Assembly: GCA_964498725.1 (NCBI GenBank)
Contig: CAZCHS010000039.1
Span: 1-26,406 of the forward strand
Source: JAFGTP01 sp964498725
GTDB lineage: Bacteria > Fidelibacterota > UBA2242 > JAFGTP01
Length of the DNA: 26,406 nt
Reading direction: 5' to 3'
Shown here: positions 7,311 to 15,822 of the stretch, in pieces
How positions within the stretch are numbered: the first letter of the stretch is position 1
Layout of the letters: each line of letters starts with the position of its first letter
The notes under the pieces: generated by a model
The model's input: only the letters and a program-made list of their open reading frames with translations
Told to the model about the DNA's origin: nothing
Database searches by the model: none
Made by a program: the position numbers and the translations under genes

Positions 7311-9365
7311 ATGAAAAATTTTATTCTGGACTTTTATAATCCCGACATAAAGGTTTTTTTATTATTTATTATTGTAATGGCTGTGTTATACTTTTCCTTC
7401 TGGGCCACACGCCGTAAAAAAGGAGCGCTGGCAATATTTTTGTTGCGGAGTTCTGTGCTTTTGCTTGCCCTTTTTGTTTTTTTGAAACCGGTGGTTAAAT
7501 GGGAGAAAGCCCGGCAAAACAAACCAACGGTTGAATTTTGGGTAGATAATTCCCAAAGCATTCTTCAAAACCAGACTATTGATCAAAGGGAATTGATCAA
7601 CCAAATTGAAGCGGCGCAAAGGAATTTCAAACAAAATAATATTCAGACCGAATTGATCGCTTTTGATTCAGAGAATCGTTCGATAGACGCACCCGGAGAA
7701 CTAAACTTCGACGGTAAAGCGACCAATTTCAGTCAATTAATGACAGAAAAAGAAATTGACGCCGCGGTGCTGGTCAGCGACGGACAGGTCAATGCCGGCC
7801 AGGACCTTTATAAAATGGATTGGAGGAGTGATTATCCGGTTTACACGATCGGTATTGGCGATACAAGCAAAGAATTTGATGCTAAAATCAATAATCTCAC
7901 TTTGCCACCAAAAATTAAGGAAAATGAAAAATTTGAGATTGCCGCCGAAGTGACCCTGCCCAAAGAAGCCGGAGCAACCAATATTCAATTACTCAAAAAT
8001 AATGAAGTGGTTCAGTCCCGCATTGTCAATCCCGTAGATGACGCCTTTATGCAAAATGTCGATTTTCAGCTGACAGCTGACAAAGCCGGGGAACATGAAT
8101 TCACCGTGCTGCTGGAAAACGACGGAGACAAAAACAGCCATAATAACTCACAAACATCACTATTAAAGGTACTGCCGGGTGATAAAGATATTTTGATCCT
8201 CTGCGGCGCGCCATCCTTTGAAACCCGCAGCCTGATGACAATTTTTCGAAAAAATGATGATTTCAATGCTACAGTCGTCTATTTTCGCAATGGCAACTTT
8301 TACCCCGAGGAGCAAGCGCTACAAGAGAACTATGATCTCGTAATAATCAGCCAGTATCCCAATAAGTCCATAACTATGCAGGAATTACAACAGGTTCAGA
8401 CACTATTTAATGATAAAGCTCTTCCGGTGATTATTTATATCAACCGTCATACAGACCTGAACCGCCTGAACAACCTTGTGCAAAAACAGCTGGCTGGGAA
8501 TTATAGTACAAAAACAGCCACCACCACGGTAGAGGCGAATCAACAAAATTCAGGGCATCCTGTTTTGCGGGATGTACAAGCCAATTTGGCATGGATGCAA
8601 CTGCCGCCGATCCAATATGATTTTTCCAAAATTGATCTGCACAGCAGTTTTAAGCCCTTACTCGTTGCGTCGGAATTAAAGGAACAACCGGTAGTGGCAA
8701 TATCCGATGACTTGTCAGCCGTACTATTTATTGGGATTGACTTCTGGCGCTGGCAAATGATGACCGATAGTCCGAACTATTCACAATTACTGCTCAATAC
8801 CACCAGTTATCTGACAAGCAATACCGATAACTCAAATATTCAAATATCACCACAAAAGAAAATATTTATGGTTGGGGAAACAGTTAATTTATCAGGCTTG
8901 GTTTATGATTTACAGGGAGAAACTGTACCAAAAGCCACCGTCAGTATCGCTTTAAAAAAAGATTCCACCCTGGTTGATGAGTTTTTTCTCGACTGGGACC
9001 AGGATAATTTTAAAGGCGCTTATCTTCTAAAAACCCCCGGAGAATTCACAATGGAAATCAAAGCTAGTTCCGGCGGGCATCTAATCGGTAAAGATACAAC
9101 AACTATAAAAGTAATGGAGCGGGTCCTGGAATTTACCGAAACCGGACAAAACCGTCCTTTACTCAAGTATATTGCCAGAGAATCCGGCGGTGAATTGATT
9201 ACCTTTGAACAAATAAAACGCATACCGGGAACTTTGAACCGGGAACACCCTATAAAATACGAAAAGCGGGAAGTTAATTTTTACAGTAATAAACTAATCT
9301 TTGGTTTATTGCTCGGATTGCTTGTAATTGAGTGGATTATACGAAAATATTTTGGTCATTTATAA
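7311..9365 (+). CDS. Membrane protein with VWA and amidotransferase-like domains
   Basis: This 684-residue protein has two N-terminal membrane helices (about residues 13-30 and 39-59) and one near the C-terminus (about 661-677, ending VIEWIIRKYFG). The central part is predicted to be periplasmic or extracytoplasmic. A VWA-like fold occupies about residues 73-185, with the metal-site (MIDAS) residues D79-x-S81-x-S83, T138 and D157 in VSDGQVN. An Ig-like stretch follows (~190-288). Next comes a class I glutamine-amidotransferase-like Rossmann region (~289-480, from DILILCGAPSFE to GIDFWRWQ), and another beta-rich stretch (~512-600). No classical amidotransferase catalytic triad is evident, so it is probably a fold relative and not an enzyme. 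Similar membrane proteins are common in FCB bacteria but their role is unknown to me. Physical coupling to tsaD (3-base gap) does not imply shared function. Confidence 0.7.
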   Translation: MKNFILDFYNPDIKVFLLFIIVMAVLYFSFWATRRKKGALAIFLLRSSVLLLALFVFLKPVVKWEKARQNKPTVEFWVDNSQSILQNQTIDQRELINQIEAAQRNFKQNNIQTELIAFDSENRSIDAPGELNFDGKATNFSQLMTEKEIDAAVLVSDGQVNAGQDLYKMDWRSDYPVYTIGIGDTSKEFDAKINNLTLPPKIKENEKFEIAAEVTLPKEAGATNIQLLKNNEVVQSRIVNPVDDAFMQNVDFQLTADKAGEHEFTVLLENDGDKNSHNNSQTSLLKVLPGDKDILILCGAPSFETRSLMTIFRKNDDFNATVVYFRNGNFYPEEQALQENYDLVIISQYPNKSITMQELQQVQTLFNDKALPVIIYINRHTDLNRLNNLVQKQLAGNYSTKTATTTVEANQQNSGHPVLRDVQANLAWMQLPPIQYDFSKIDLHSSFKPLLVASELKEQPVVAISDDLSAVLFIGIDFWRWQMMTDSPNYSQLLLNTTSYLTSNTDNSNIQISPQKKIFMVGETVNLSGLVYDLQGETVPKATVSIALKKDSTLVDEFFLDWDQDNFKGAYLLKTPGEFTMEIKASSGGHLIGKDTTTIKVMERVLEFTETGQNRPLLKYIARESGGELITFEQIKRIPGTLNREHPIKYEKREVNFYSNKLIFGLLLGLLVIEWIIRKYFGHL

Positions 9366-9428
9366 TCCTTGCACTTTACCGGCAATTTATTGAAATTATT
9401 TAAAATCTATAATTTAAGTGAGTGACCT

Positions 9429-10454
9429 ATGAGCAAAAAACGAGATGTCTATTTTATAACCGGCGGCAGTGGTTTCATCGGCAGCAATTTCATCCTCTAT
9501 CTACTCGAAAAATATGATGATGAGGTGTTCATCATTAATTATGATAAACTGACCTATGCCGGTAATCCGAAAAACCTGGCTTCGGTTGAAAAAAGAGCAA
9601 ATTACCGGTTCTACCAGGGCGATATTTGTGACAGAGAATTTGTCGAAAGAATATTCAATCAGTACCGCCCGGATTATGTTATCAATTTCGCTGCAGAAAG
9701 TCATGTGGACCGAAGCATCGGTAAACCGGAAGATTTTATTCGAACCGATACACTTGGCGTATTTTCACTGCTGGAAGCCTCCCGTAAGTATGAGGTAAAA
9801 CGGTTTATCCAGATCAGTACCGACGAGGTTTATGGTTCGATTGAAGAAGGAAAATTCACCGAAGAATCACCGCTTTTCCCGAGCAGTCCCTATTCTGCCA
9901 GCAAAGCCGGCGGTGACCGCCTGGCCTACTCCTATTTCGTCACTTACGACATGCCGGTGATCGTGACCCGCGCGTCCAATAATTACGGCCCCATGCAATA
10001 TCCGGAAAAATTGATCCCGCTCTTCATCACCAATGCCATGGATGATAAAAAACTACCCATCTACGGCGATGGTAAAAATGTCCGCGACTGGTTATATGTC
10101 AAAGACCACTGCTCAGCCGTGGAATTTATCCTGCGCAATGGCAAAGACGGTGAGATCTATAATGTTGGTGGTAACTGCGAAAAAGAAAACATGGAAATTA
10201 CACAGGAAATTCTCAAAGCCACCGGCAAAGATGAATCACTTATCAAATACGTAAAAGACCGGGCCGGCCATGACCGTCGTTATGCGCTTGATGATACCAA
10301 ACTGGAAAAACTGGGCTGGCAGCGGGAATACGATTTTGCAACCGGTATGAAATTAACCGCTGATTGGTATAAAAATAATCGCCACTGGTGGGAACCGCTG
10401 AAAAGCGGTGAGTACCTGGAATTTTATAAGAAACATTATGGGGAAGAGTTGTAA
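9429..10454 (+). CDS. rmlB: dTDP-glucose 4,6-dehydratase
   Basis: The enzyme converts dTDP-glucose to dTDP-4-keto-6-deoxyglucose with a bound NAD+, feeding rhamnose and other deoxysugars into surface polysaccharides. The 341-residue length is normal for this short-chain dehydrogenase family. Visible are the NAD-binding GGSGFIGSN (residues 12-20), the INFAAESHVDRSI block, the catalytic STDEVYGS segment carrying Thr-Asp-Glu, and the YSASKAGGD motif with the Tyr-x3-Lys pair. The ESHVDRS and NNYGPMQYPEKLIP blocks are characteristic of RmlB over other nucleotide-sugar epimerases. rmlA, rmlC and rmlD are absent from the window, so the final sugar is unknown. It precedes the polysaccharide operon but is separated from it by a decayed toxin-antitoxin unit. 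Confidence 0.93.
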   Translation: MSKKRDVYFITGGSGFIGSNFILYLLEKYDDEVFIINYDKLTYAGNPKNLASVEKRANYRFYQGDICDREFVERIFNQYRPDYVINFAAESHVDRSIGKPEDFIRTDTLGVFSLLEASRKYEVKRFIQISTDEVYGSIEEGKFTEESPLFPSSPYSASKAGGDRLAYSYFVTYDMPVIVTRASNNYGPMQYPEKLIPLFITNAMDDKKLPIYGDGKNVRDWLYVKDHCSAVEFILRNGKDGEIYNVGGNCEKENMEITQEILKATGKDESLIKYVKDRAGHDRRYALDDTKLEKLGWQREYDFATGMKLTADWYKNNRHWWEPLKSGEYLEFYKKHYGEEL

Positions 10455-10482
10455 AAATACTCTGAAATAAACAGGAAAACCA

Positions 10483-10683
10483 ATGATGCGTACCATAACT
10501 ATAAATATTAACAATGATAAATTATTTGAAAAGGTTTTCTGGTTGCTGGAACATTTGAAAAAAGATGGCCTGGAAATTGTTTCAAAGGAAGATATCGATG
10601 ATTTAAAACTGTTAAAAGCAACCAGACACGAAGATTCAATCCCATTTGAAGAGTATTTAAAAAATGAAAATCCGCATTCGTAG
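10483..10683 (+). CDS. Small antitoxin-like protein
   Basis: This 66-residue acidic protein starts MMRTITININNDKLFEKVFWLLEHLKKDGLEIV and ends FEEYLKNE. A beta-strand-like N-terminus, a helical middle and a short FEEYL-type tail are usual for small type II antitoxins encoded just upstream of RelE/ParE toxins. AGGAAAA at 10472-10478 lies before the tandem ATGs at 10483 and 10486, so either could start translation. The 3' end overlaps the start of a RelE-like remnant (10664) by 20 bases, as expected for a toxin-antitoxin operon. The partner toxin is truncated, so this may be an orphan still able to bind related toxins, or simply decaying. Function is inferred from context; no DNA-binding motif is certain. 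Confidence 0.6.
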   Translation: MMRTITININNDKLFEKVFWLLEHLKKDGLEIVSKEDIDDLKLLKATRHEDSIPFEEYLKNENPHS

Positions 10684-10777
10684 AAGTGCACGCAAAGACC
10701 TCAGCAGAATTGACTGTGATTATAAAAAGAGAATTCATAATAAAATACCTGTATGGAATTTGAAGATAAGTGAGTAA
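10664..10777 (+). pseudogene. Truncated RelE/ParE-type toxin remnant
   Basis: An open frame of 37 codons starts MKIRIRRSARKDLSRID and continues DYKKRIHNKI. This matches the beginning of RelE/ParE toxins (beta strand, then S-A-x-K-D-L-x-x-I, then a helix ending in x-x-K-I). After about 28 residues the similarity stops: the frame reads PVWNLKISE and hits TAA at 10775. The family normally runs 85-100 residues with catalytic or basic residues in the C-terminal half, all missing here. No continuation is visible in the following ~80 bases. It overlaps the antitoxin-like gene by 20 bases. I call it a remnant made by deletion; the remaining peptide is very unlikely to be toxic. Confidence 0.6.
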
Positions 10778-10848
10778 ATAAAACATTTTTTTCATACTTT
10801 TGTGTATCGTATATTTTACCGATTTTTTGAACATTAAGAGACATTGAT

Positions 10849-10856
10849 AAAGGGGG
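10849..10856 (+). promoter_or_regulatory. Strong ribosome-binding site for the export gene
   Basis: AAAGGGGG ends four bases before GTG 10861 and supports that GTG start, which begins a good signal peptide. A TACTTTTG box at 10795-10802 resembles the Bacteroidota -7 element (TAnnTTTG), but no matching -33 box is visible at the right distance, so the promoter itself is not called. Confidence 0.55.
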
Positions 10857-10860
10857 TATT

Positions 10861-11907
10861 GTGAAATATCGCAACATATTATTGACTATTCTCATTATGG
10901 CAAGTATTCTGGCGGGCCAGAATATTGACCGCTTCGGCAGACAGCGGGAAACAGCGCTGGAATTTTCGACGACGGATAAGAAAAAAAGTCTGCTGGATAA
11001 ATCAAATAAAATGGAATTATCCCAACCGGAAACCATGCTGACAACACCAATAGAAAGAGCAATTGACCCGGAGTCCTATATTGTTGGTCCCGGTGATCAA
11101 TTTGGTATCAATATTAATTCAATAGAACCTTTAAATTTTATCATTAATGTCGGCCCCACTGGAGATATATTAATCCCAACGGTCGGTGTTGTAAATATCA
11201 ATGGAAGAAGTCTTACAAATGCAATTGTAACTATTAAAAATTTTGTAATAAAGGAAGGCTATAAAACCGCAGATGTTTATGTAACTCTTCTGAATATCAG
11301 AACTTTTAAAATCCAAATTTCAGGCGCTGTCAATGAGCCCGGATTTTACCAGGTAACCCCCTTTACACGACTAGATGAAATCATTGATATGGCCATGGAC
11401 TTTCATCCCTTTGCGAAAGAAGATTCGATTGCTATATTAACCGATCACAGTAATAAAACTATTATTGATTATACAAACTACCTTTTCAAAGGCAATCTGG
11501 ACAACAACCCTAGTTTTTTAGAGGGTGACAGAATATTTATTCCTTTCGATGAAAATATCGGTGTTGATATTGAACCTGATGAAATCATTGATATTTACAC
11601 AGAAAAAGGAGTCTCTGTCAATGGCTTTGTCAATGTTCCCGGCAGTTATAAGTTTTTCCCCGGCTATACCTGCGCGGATTATGTGGGTCTGGCCGGCGGC
11701 AACAGCCTGGAGGGCAATGTCAACCGCGCGGTAGTTAAACACCTGGACGGTACTGTGGAAAAAGGCCCTGATGTAAAAATCCAACGTGGCGACCTGATCA
11801 TCGTGCCAAGGTCTTTGACACAATGGATGGTGGGAAATAGTTCGATTTTTCAAATTATCGCATCGCTGGCAGGGATTTATATGTCCTATCTGGCTGCGAC
11901 GAAATAA
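10861..11907 (+). CDS. Polysaccharide export protein with SLBB domains (Wza-like)
   Basis: This is an outer-membrane polysaccharide export (OPX) protein that probably forms the channel for the polymer made by this locus. The GTG start gives 348 residues with a signal peptide (hydrophobic residues ~5-18, likely cleaved near LAG/Q). A polysaccharide export domain starts near residue 72 (YIVGPGDQFGININ). Two SLBB-type repeats follow (about 149-228, QISGAVNEPGFYQV; and 252-316, SVNGFVNVPGSYKF). A hydrophobic C-terminal helix at about 326-345 could cross the outer membrane like the Wza C-terminal helix. Unlike Wza there is no lipobox cysteine at the signal peptide end. The gene heads the operon and is followed 23 bases later by the Wzz-like gene. 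Confidence 0.88.
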   Translation: MKYRNILLTILIMASILAGQNIDRFGRQRETALEFSTTDKKKSLLDKSNKMELSQPETMLTTPIERAIDPESYIVGPGDQFGININSIEPLNFIINVGPTGDILIPTVGVVNINGRSLTNAIVTIKNFVIKEGYKTADVYVTLLNIRTFKIQISGAVNEPGFYQVTPFTRLDEIIDMAMDFHPFAKEDSIAILTDHSNKTIIDYTNYLFKGNLDNNPSFLEGDRIFIPFDENIGVDIEPDEIIDIYTEKGVSVNGFVNVPGSYKFFPGYTCADYVGLAGGNSLEGNVNRAVVKHLDGTVEKGPDVKIQRGDLIIVPRSLTQWMVGNSSIFQIIASLAGIYMSYLAATK

Positions 11908-11930
11908 ATTCATTTTGGAGAACATAAAAT

Positions 11931-13037
11931 ATGTCTAATAAAAAAGAGTATTATAGTTTGTGGAATCTAATCTGGCAACGAAAGTATTTTATCATTTTAA
12001 CAGTTTTTATTATATCCAGTGTAACTGTCGGTTTATCTTTTTTTCTGCCAAAATGGTATAAATCAAGAACTGTAATTTTAGCGCCAACTTCTGATGGATC
12101 AGCACTTGGTGCTATGAGTGCCATTGGAAATCTCGGGTTGAATGTCGGTGGAATATTTGGTAGTAATGAGAATATGTTCAGATATATAACAATATTAAAT
12201 AGTCGTACACTTCAGGAAAAAGTTGTTAAAAAATTTAATCTAAAACAAAAATATGAATGTGAATATATCGAAGATGCCATACAAAATCTGTCTGAAAATT
12301 TAACCAATGAAATTGGTGACGAAAATCAGCTAATTATTAATATGCTTGATACAGATCAGGACAAAGTTGACGATATGCTGGACTATATACTTTTTTGTCT
12401 CGATTCAATAAACATAAACCTGAGTACTTCAAGAGGAAAACTTGAAAGAAAATTTATGGAAGGTAGAATTGAAATGGTCATGGATAGTATCCGTTTTTAT
12501 GGTAATAAATTGGCCGAATTTCAAAAGGATAAAAATATTTTGAGTATTCCTGACCAGGTGAAAATTGGTGTCGAAAATATTGCACTGCTCCAATCCCAAG
12601 TCATCATTAAAGAAATTGAATATAAAGTAGCAAAGAAATCTTTAAAAGAAAATGATCCAAGATTAATTCCGCTAAAAAAAGAACTGAACTTATTACGAGA
12701 AAAATTCAATGAACAGGAAAATCATCAAAATACCAGCGACGTTTTTCTTGACTTAAAAAAAATTCCGGAATGGTCTGTAAAAATCGAGGAATATAAAAGG
12801 AAAATCGAATACTATACAACGCTGTTAAGATTTTTAGGGCCTCAATATGAACAAAGTATTTTAGAAGAAAGAAAAGACATTTCAACTTTCCAGGTTCTGG
12901 ATAGACCAAATCAGCCCAATAAAAAAGCAAAACCGCAAAGATTACTTATTTTAATAGTTGCAATGGTTATCTCTACACTAATATCAATGTATTATGTTTA
13001 CTGGCGTGAGATCGTAAAAGATAAAAAACTGACATAA
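11931..13037 (+). CDS. Wzz-like polysaccharide chain-length protein
   Basis: This inner-membrane co-polymerase has the polysaccharide co-polymerase (Wzz/Wzc-N) layout. A cytoplasmic start of about 18 residues leads into membrane helix 1 (~19-40, YFIILTVFIISSVTVGLSFF). A periplasmic region with long charged helices (~170-290, coiled-coil-like) follows. A proline-rich approach (RPNQPNKKAKPQR) precedes membrane helix 2 (~340-358), and the protein ends soon after. There is no C-terminal ATP-binding tyrosine kinase domain as in Wzc, and none is encoded elsewhere in the window. It should pair with the export protein upstream and the polymerase downstream to set chain length. TGGAG before the ATG is a plausible SD. 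The coding sequence is A+T rich. Confidence 0.85.
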   Translation: MSNKKEYYSLWNLIWQRKYFIILTVFIISSVTVGLSFFLPKWYKSRTVILAPTSDGSALGAMSAIGNLGLNVGGIFGSNENMFRYITILNSRTLQEKVVKKFNLKQKYECEYIEDAIQNLSENLTNEIGDENQLIINMLDTDQDKVDDMLDYILFCLDSININLSTSRGKLERKFMEGRIEMVMDSIRFYGNKLAEFQKDKNILSIPDQVKIGVENIALLQSQVIIKEIEYKVAKKSLKENDPRLIPLKKELNLLREKFNEQENHQNTSDVFLDLKKIPEWSVKIEEYKRKIEYYTTLLRFLGPQYEQSILEERKDISTFQVLDRPNQPNKKAKPQRLLILIVAMVISTLISMYYVYWREIVKDKKLT

Positions 13038-13048
13038 GTTTCAGGCTG

Positions 13049-14338
13049 ATGAAATTCAGGATAACCAAATATATTGATGATAGTCTAAGTTTCTTATTAT
13101 TTCCGCTGATTTGGATAACCAATAATATTGAATTTTTTTTTACCACCGTACTTACTATTGTATTATTATCCCAGACTAACTTTGCCTTAAGTGAATCTTT
13201 GGGATTAGTAAAATACGGAGCAATTTTCGGATTTATTGTTTTGGAATTATTATTAGTTTGGATGATTGTACTAAGTGATGATTCCACAAGTTTTTTCAAA
13301 CAATTGAAACAGTGGTCTTTATTATATATTTTTATTTTTTATACTCTTTTAACATCTCTAATATCTATTAGTCTTTTAGCCAGTTTAGCCGCCATACTTC
13401 TGTTTTTTTGTTTAATTTTAATGACGACTGGAATTGTTCCTTTCTTTGCAGACAACGAAAGAAAAAGAGACAGGTTTTTATTTTCTATTTATATTTTTAT
13501 CAATATTATTGTGTTTATTAATCTGTTTATTTACATTTTTATTCCCTCGATGTCGTATACAACCCATATCTATACAAGATTCATGGGAATTTTTGACAAT
13601 CCAAACACCATCGGGATGTTTAATTATATTTCTATATCAATTGTCACCTATTTTTTTATTATCAAAAATTCCCCGAAATGGCGTTTTTATAATCTATTTT
13701 TAATTGGAGTTATCATTGCACAAATCATCCTTTCTTTTTCACGTTCCAGTGCATTGGGATTAGCAGTTTATTTTTTAGTCATTTGTTTTTTTTATAATAA
13801 AAAACTTTTCAGAATTGGTCTCTTTTTAGGAATTACATTCACAATAATTATTGTATTGTCCCCCACTTTACTAAATTTACTCAGACTAGCCTCTGATCCC
13901 TTTTCTCTGCGGGATATTTTATGGAAAATTGGTATGCAGGCCTGGAGTACAAATAAAATTTTCGGCACAGGCTATGGTACCACAAGCATTATCACCAATA
14001 GTCCTTTTGAATTTATTCGGCACGGACTGACTTTTTATTTACTGGGAAAACATTTTCACAATATTTATGTTGAAGTTTTAGTGGAGACCGGTATCGTTGG
14101 TTTTACAATATTTATATCCATAATCGTCTATATATTTCAAAAAACAATCACCAAGATAAAAACCAGTGATAACGTCCATAGTCTTCATCTTTTAAATATC
14201 TACCTTAGCTTATATTTCGCTGTATTATTTCAGAGCGCATTTGAAAGTTTTCTGTTGTCGCCAGGAAATGTGTCCAGTATTATTTTCTGGACCTTAACAG
14301 GCCTTGTTTTATCACATAGAGAAAAGGTGATGTATTGA
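13049..14338 (+). CDS. O-antigen polymerase/ligase family protein (Wzy-like)
   Basis: This 429-residue integral membrane protein has roughly ten to twelve hydrophobic segments over its full length. The best signature is the periplasmic loop near residues 330-355 with HFHNIYVEVLVETGIVGF, the H-x-H-N ... E-x-G-x-x-G pattern of the Wzy/WaaL family, preceded by GTGYGTTS and arginine-containing segments. In this context it most likely polymerises lipid-linked repeat units in the periplasm. A ligase role cannot be excluded from sequence. The gene is strongly A+T rich (for example only 10 G/C in bases 13321-13380). Its stop codon overlaps the TTG start of the flippase gene. Confidence 0.82.
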   Translation: MKFRITKYIDDSLSFLLFPLIWITNNIEFFFTTVLTIVLLSQTNFALSESLGLVKYGAIFGFIVLELLLVWMIVLSDDSTSFFKQLKQWSLLYIFIFYTLLTSLISISLLASLAAILLFFCLILMTTGIVPFFADNERKRDRFLFSIYIFINIIVFINLFIYIFIPSMSYTTHIYTRFMGIFDNPNTIGMFNYISISIVTYFFIIKNSPKWRFYNLFLIGVIIAQIILSFSRSSALGLAVYFLVICFFYNKKLFRIGLFLGITFTIIIVLSPTLLNLLRLASDPFSLRDILWKIGMQAWSTNKIFGTGYGTTSIITNSPFEFIRHGLTFYLLGKHFHNIYVEVLVETGIVGFTIFISIIVYIFQKTITKIKTSDNVHSLHLLNIYLSLYFAVLFQSAFESFLLSPGNVSSIIFWTLTGLVLSHREKVMY

Positions 14339-15822
14339 AAATTCCCAAATTCATTCAGTCCCTAAGTATTGTTACAATTGGTGTGTTATTGGGAAAGTTT
14401 ACAGGTTTCTTTAAACATCTTTTTATAGTTAAAATATTTGGCGTCTCTCTGGAATCGGATTCTTTCTTCATAATCAATAATATTTCGGAATTATCGGTTA
14501 ATATTTTATTGTCGGGAATAATTACAGGTGCTTTTATTCCCCTGGCAGGTGAGCTTTTTGTCAACAATAGAGATAAATTTAAAACTTTTGTGAGCAGTGC
14601 ATTTTTTGTTTTCGGCACAACCTTTTTTTGTATTTCTGTACTTTTTTATATTTTTGCAATTCCCTTATCGAAATTACTTGCATCCGGGTTCAGTGCTGAC
14701 CAGACAATACTAATCGCTCAGTTGATTAGAATATTATCGCCTGGATTATTCTTTATTTCACTGGCAGCCATAAGCAGGGGAATTTTACACATCAATGATA
14801 AATTTGCGGTACCTTCCTTTGGATTATTGATCTCAAATTTAACAGTCATTTTTACAACTTGGTTTTTTCATGAAAAACTTGGAATCTATGCACCGGCCAT
14901 CGGTACATCATTAGGATTTTTCTTTTGGTTTTTGGTGCAGTGGCCTGGCACATTTCAACTTATGAGTATTCAACTAAAATTGACTTCCAATTTGTCAAAA
15001 TTATTAAAGTTTTCAATTCCTTCAGTAGGTATTCTTTTTTTCTCAAATATTATTTTTATCCTCGAAAAAACCTTTGCTTCAAATTTTCATCCGGGAACAA
15101 TTACTGAATTGAACATGGCATTTCGGACATCTAATGTATTTTCAAGCCTGTTGGTAATTCCATTGGGAACAGTGCTTTTACCCAAATTATCAAAAAAATA
15201 TAATCGAAAAAATCTATCTGAATTTATACAGATAGTAAAAAATTCTGTAGAACTGATTAGTTATATCATTCTGACTTTTTTGATTTTTTTGGTTATAAAC
15301 AGCCAATGGATCATCCAGATTTTATGGAGTAATGAGACAAGTATCAATACGATCAATGTTTCTCAATATTTAATAATTTATACAATTGCAATTTCTTGCT
15401 TATTTTATTACATAATTCTGAACCGGATATTCTTTGCAATGCAAAAATTACAGTATTTGGTTATTTCAAATTTTCTGGGCTTTATAGTTTATTTATTAAT
15501 CATATTTCTATTGAAAGATATCTTTCAAGTTATTGTATTTCCTTACGCATTTTTAGGATATGCAATCACTGTTATTTTATATTTAGGGCTTATTTTTAAT
15601 TTTAAATTATTTAAAACAAAAAGAATTGATCTGGATTTTAAAAATATTATTATCAATTTCAGTTATACCATGCTGGTGATATTGCTTTATCTGGCAATTA
15701 AAAAATTTATGTTCTTTTTTTGGATAAATTTTTTATATTCCTTCATAGCAATTGTAATCTTTTTTATATTTCAAAAGTCAAAAATTATCAGGCTTTTTAG
15801 AATTGATGGAGAAACTACATGA
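14335..15822 (+). CDS. MurJ-like lipid-linked oligosaccharide flippase (Wzx role)
   Basis: This 495-residue protein has about fourteen membrane segments. The N-terminus (IGVLLGKFTGFFKHLFIVKIFGVSLESDSFF) and the block around residues 110-165 (LSPGLFFISLAAISRGILHINDKFAVPSF) match the MurJ/MviN branch of the MOP flippase superfamily more than typical Wzx. Located between polymerase and glycosyltransferase genes, it probably flips the undecaprenyl-linked repeat unit across the inner membrane. TTG 14335 is chosen as start. It overlaps the preceding TGA stop (TTGA), AGGTGA lies just upstream, and the nearby ATG at 14330 is out of frame and meets a stop after one codon. The 3' end overlaps the next gene by ATGA. 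Base composition is A+T rich like its two upstream neighbours. Confidence 0.85.
   Translation: MKIPKFIQSLSIVTIGVLLGKFTGFFKHLFIVKIFGVSLESDSFFIINNISELSVNILLSGIITGAFIPLAGELFVNNRDKFKTFVSSAFFVFGTTFFCISVLFYIFAIPLSKLLASGFSADQTILIAQLIRILSPGLFFISLAAISRGILHINDKFAVPSFGLLISNLTVIFTTWFFHEKLGIYAPAIGTSLGFFFWFLVQWPGTFQLMSIQLKLTSNLSKLLKFSIPSVGILFFSNIIFILEKTFASNFHPGTITELNMAFRTSNVFSSLLVIPLGTVLLPKLSKKYNRKNLSEFIQIVKNSVELISYIILTFLIFLVINSQWIIQILWSNETSINTINVSQYLIIYTIAISCLFYYIILNRIFFAMQKLQYLVISNFLGFIVYLLIIFLLKDIFQVIVFPYAFLGYAITVILYLGLIFNFKLFKTKRIDLDFKNIIINFSYTMLVILLYLAIKKFMFFFWINFLYSFIAIVIFFIFQKSKIIRLFRIDGETT

Noticed and set aside
11931..13037. Wzc-type tyrosine autokinase
   Set aside because: The protein ends just after the second membrane helix; no Walker motifs or tyrosine-rich tail are present.
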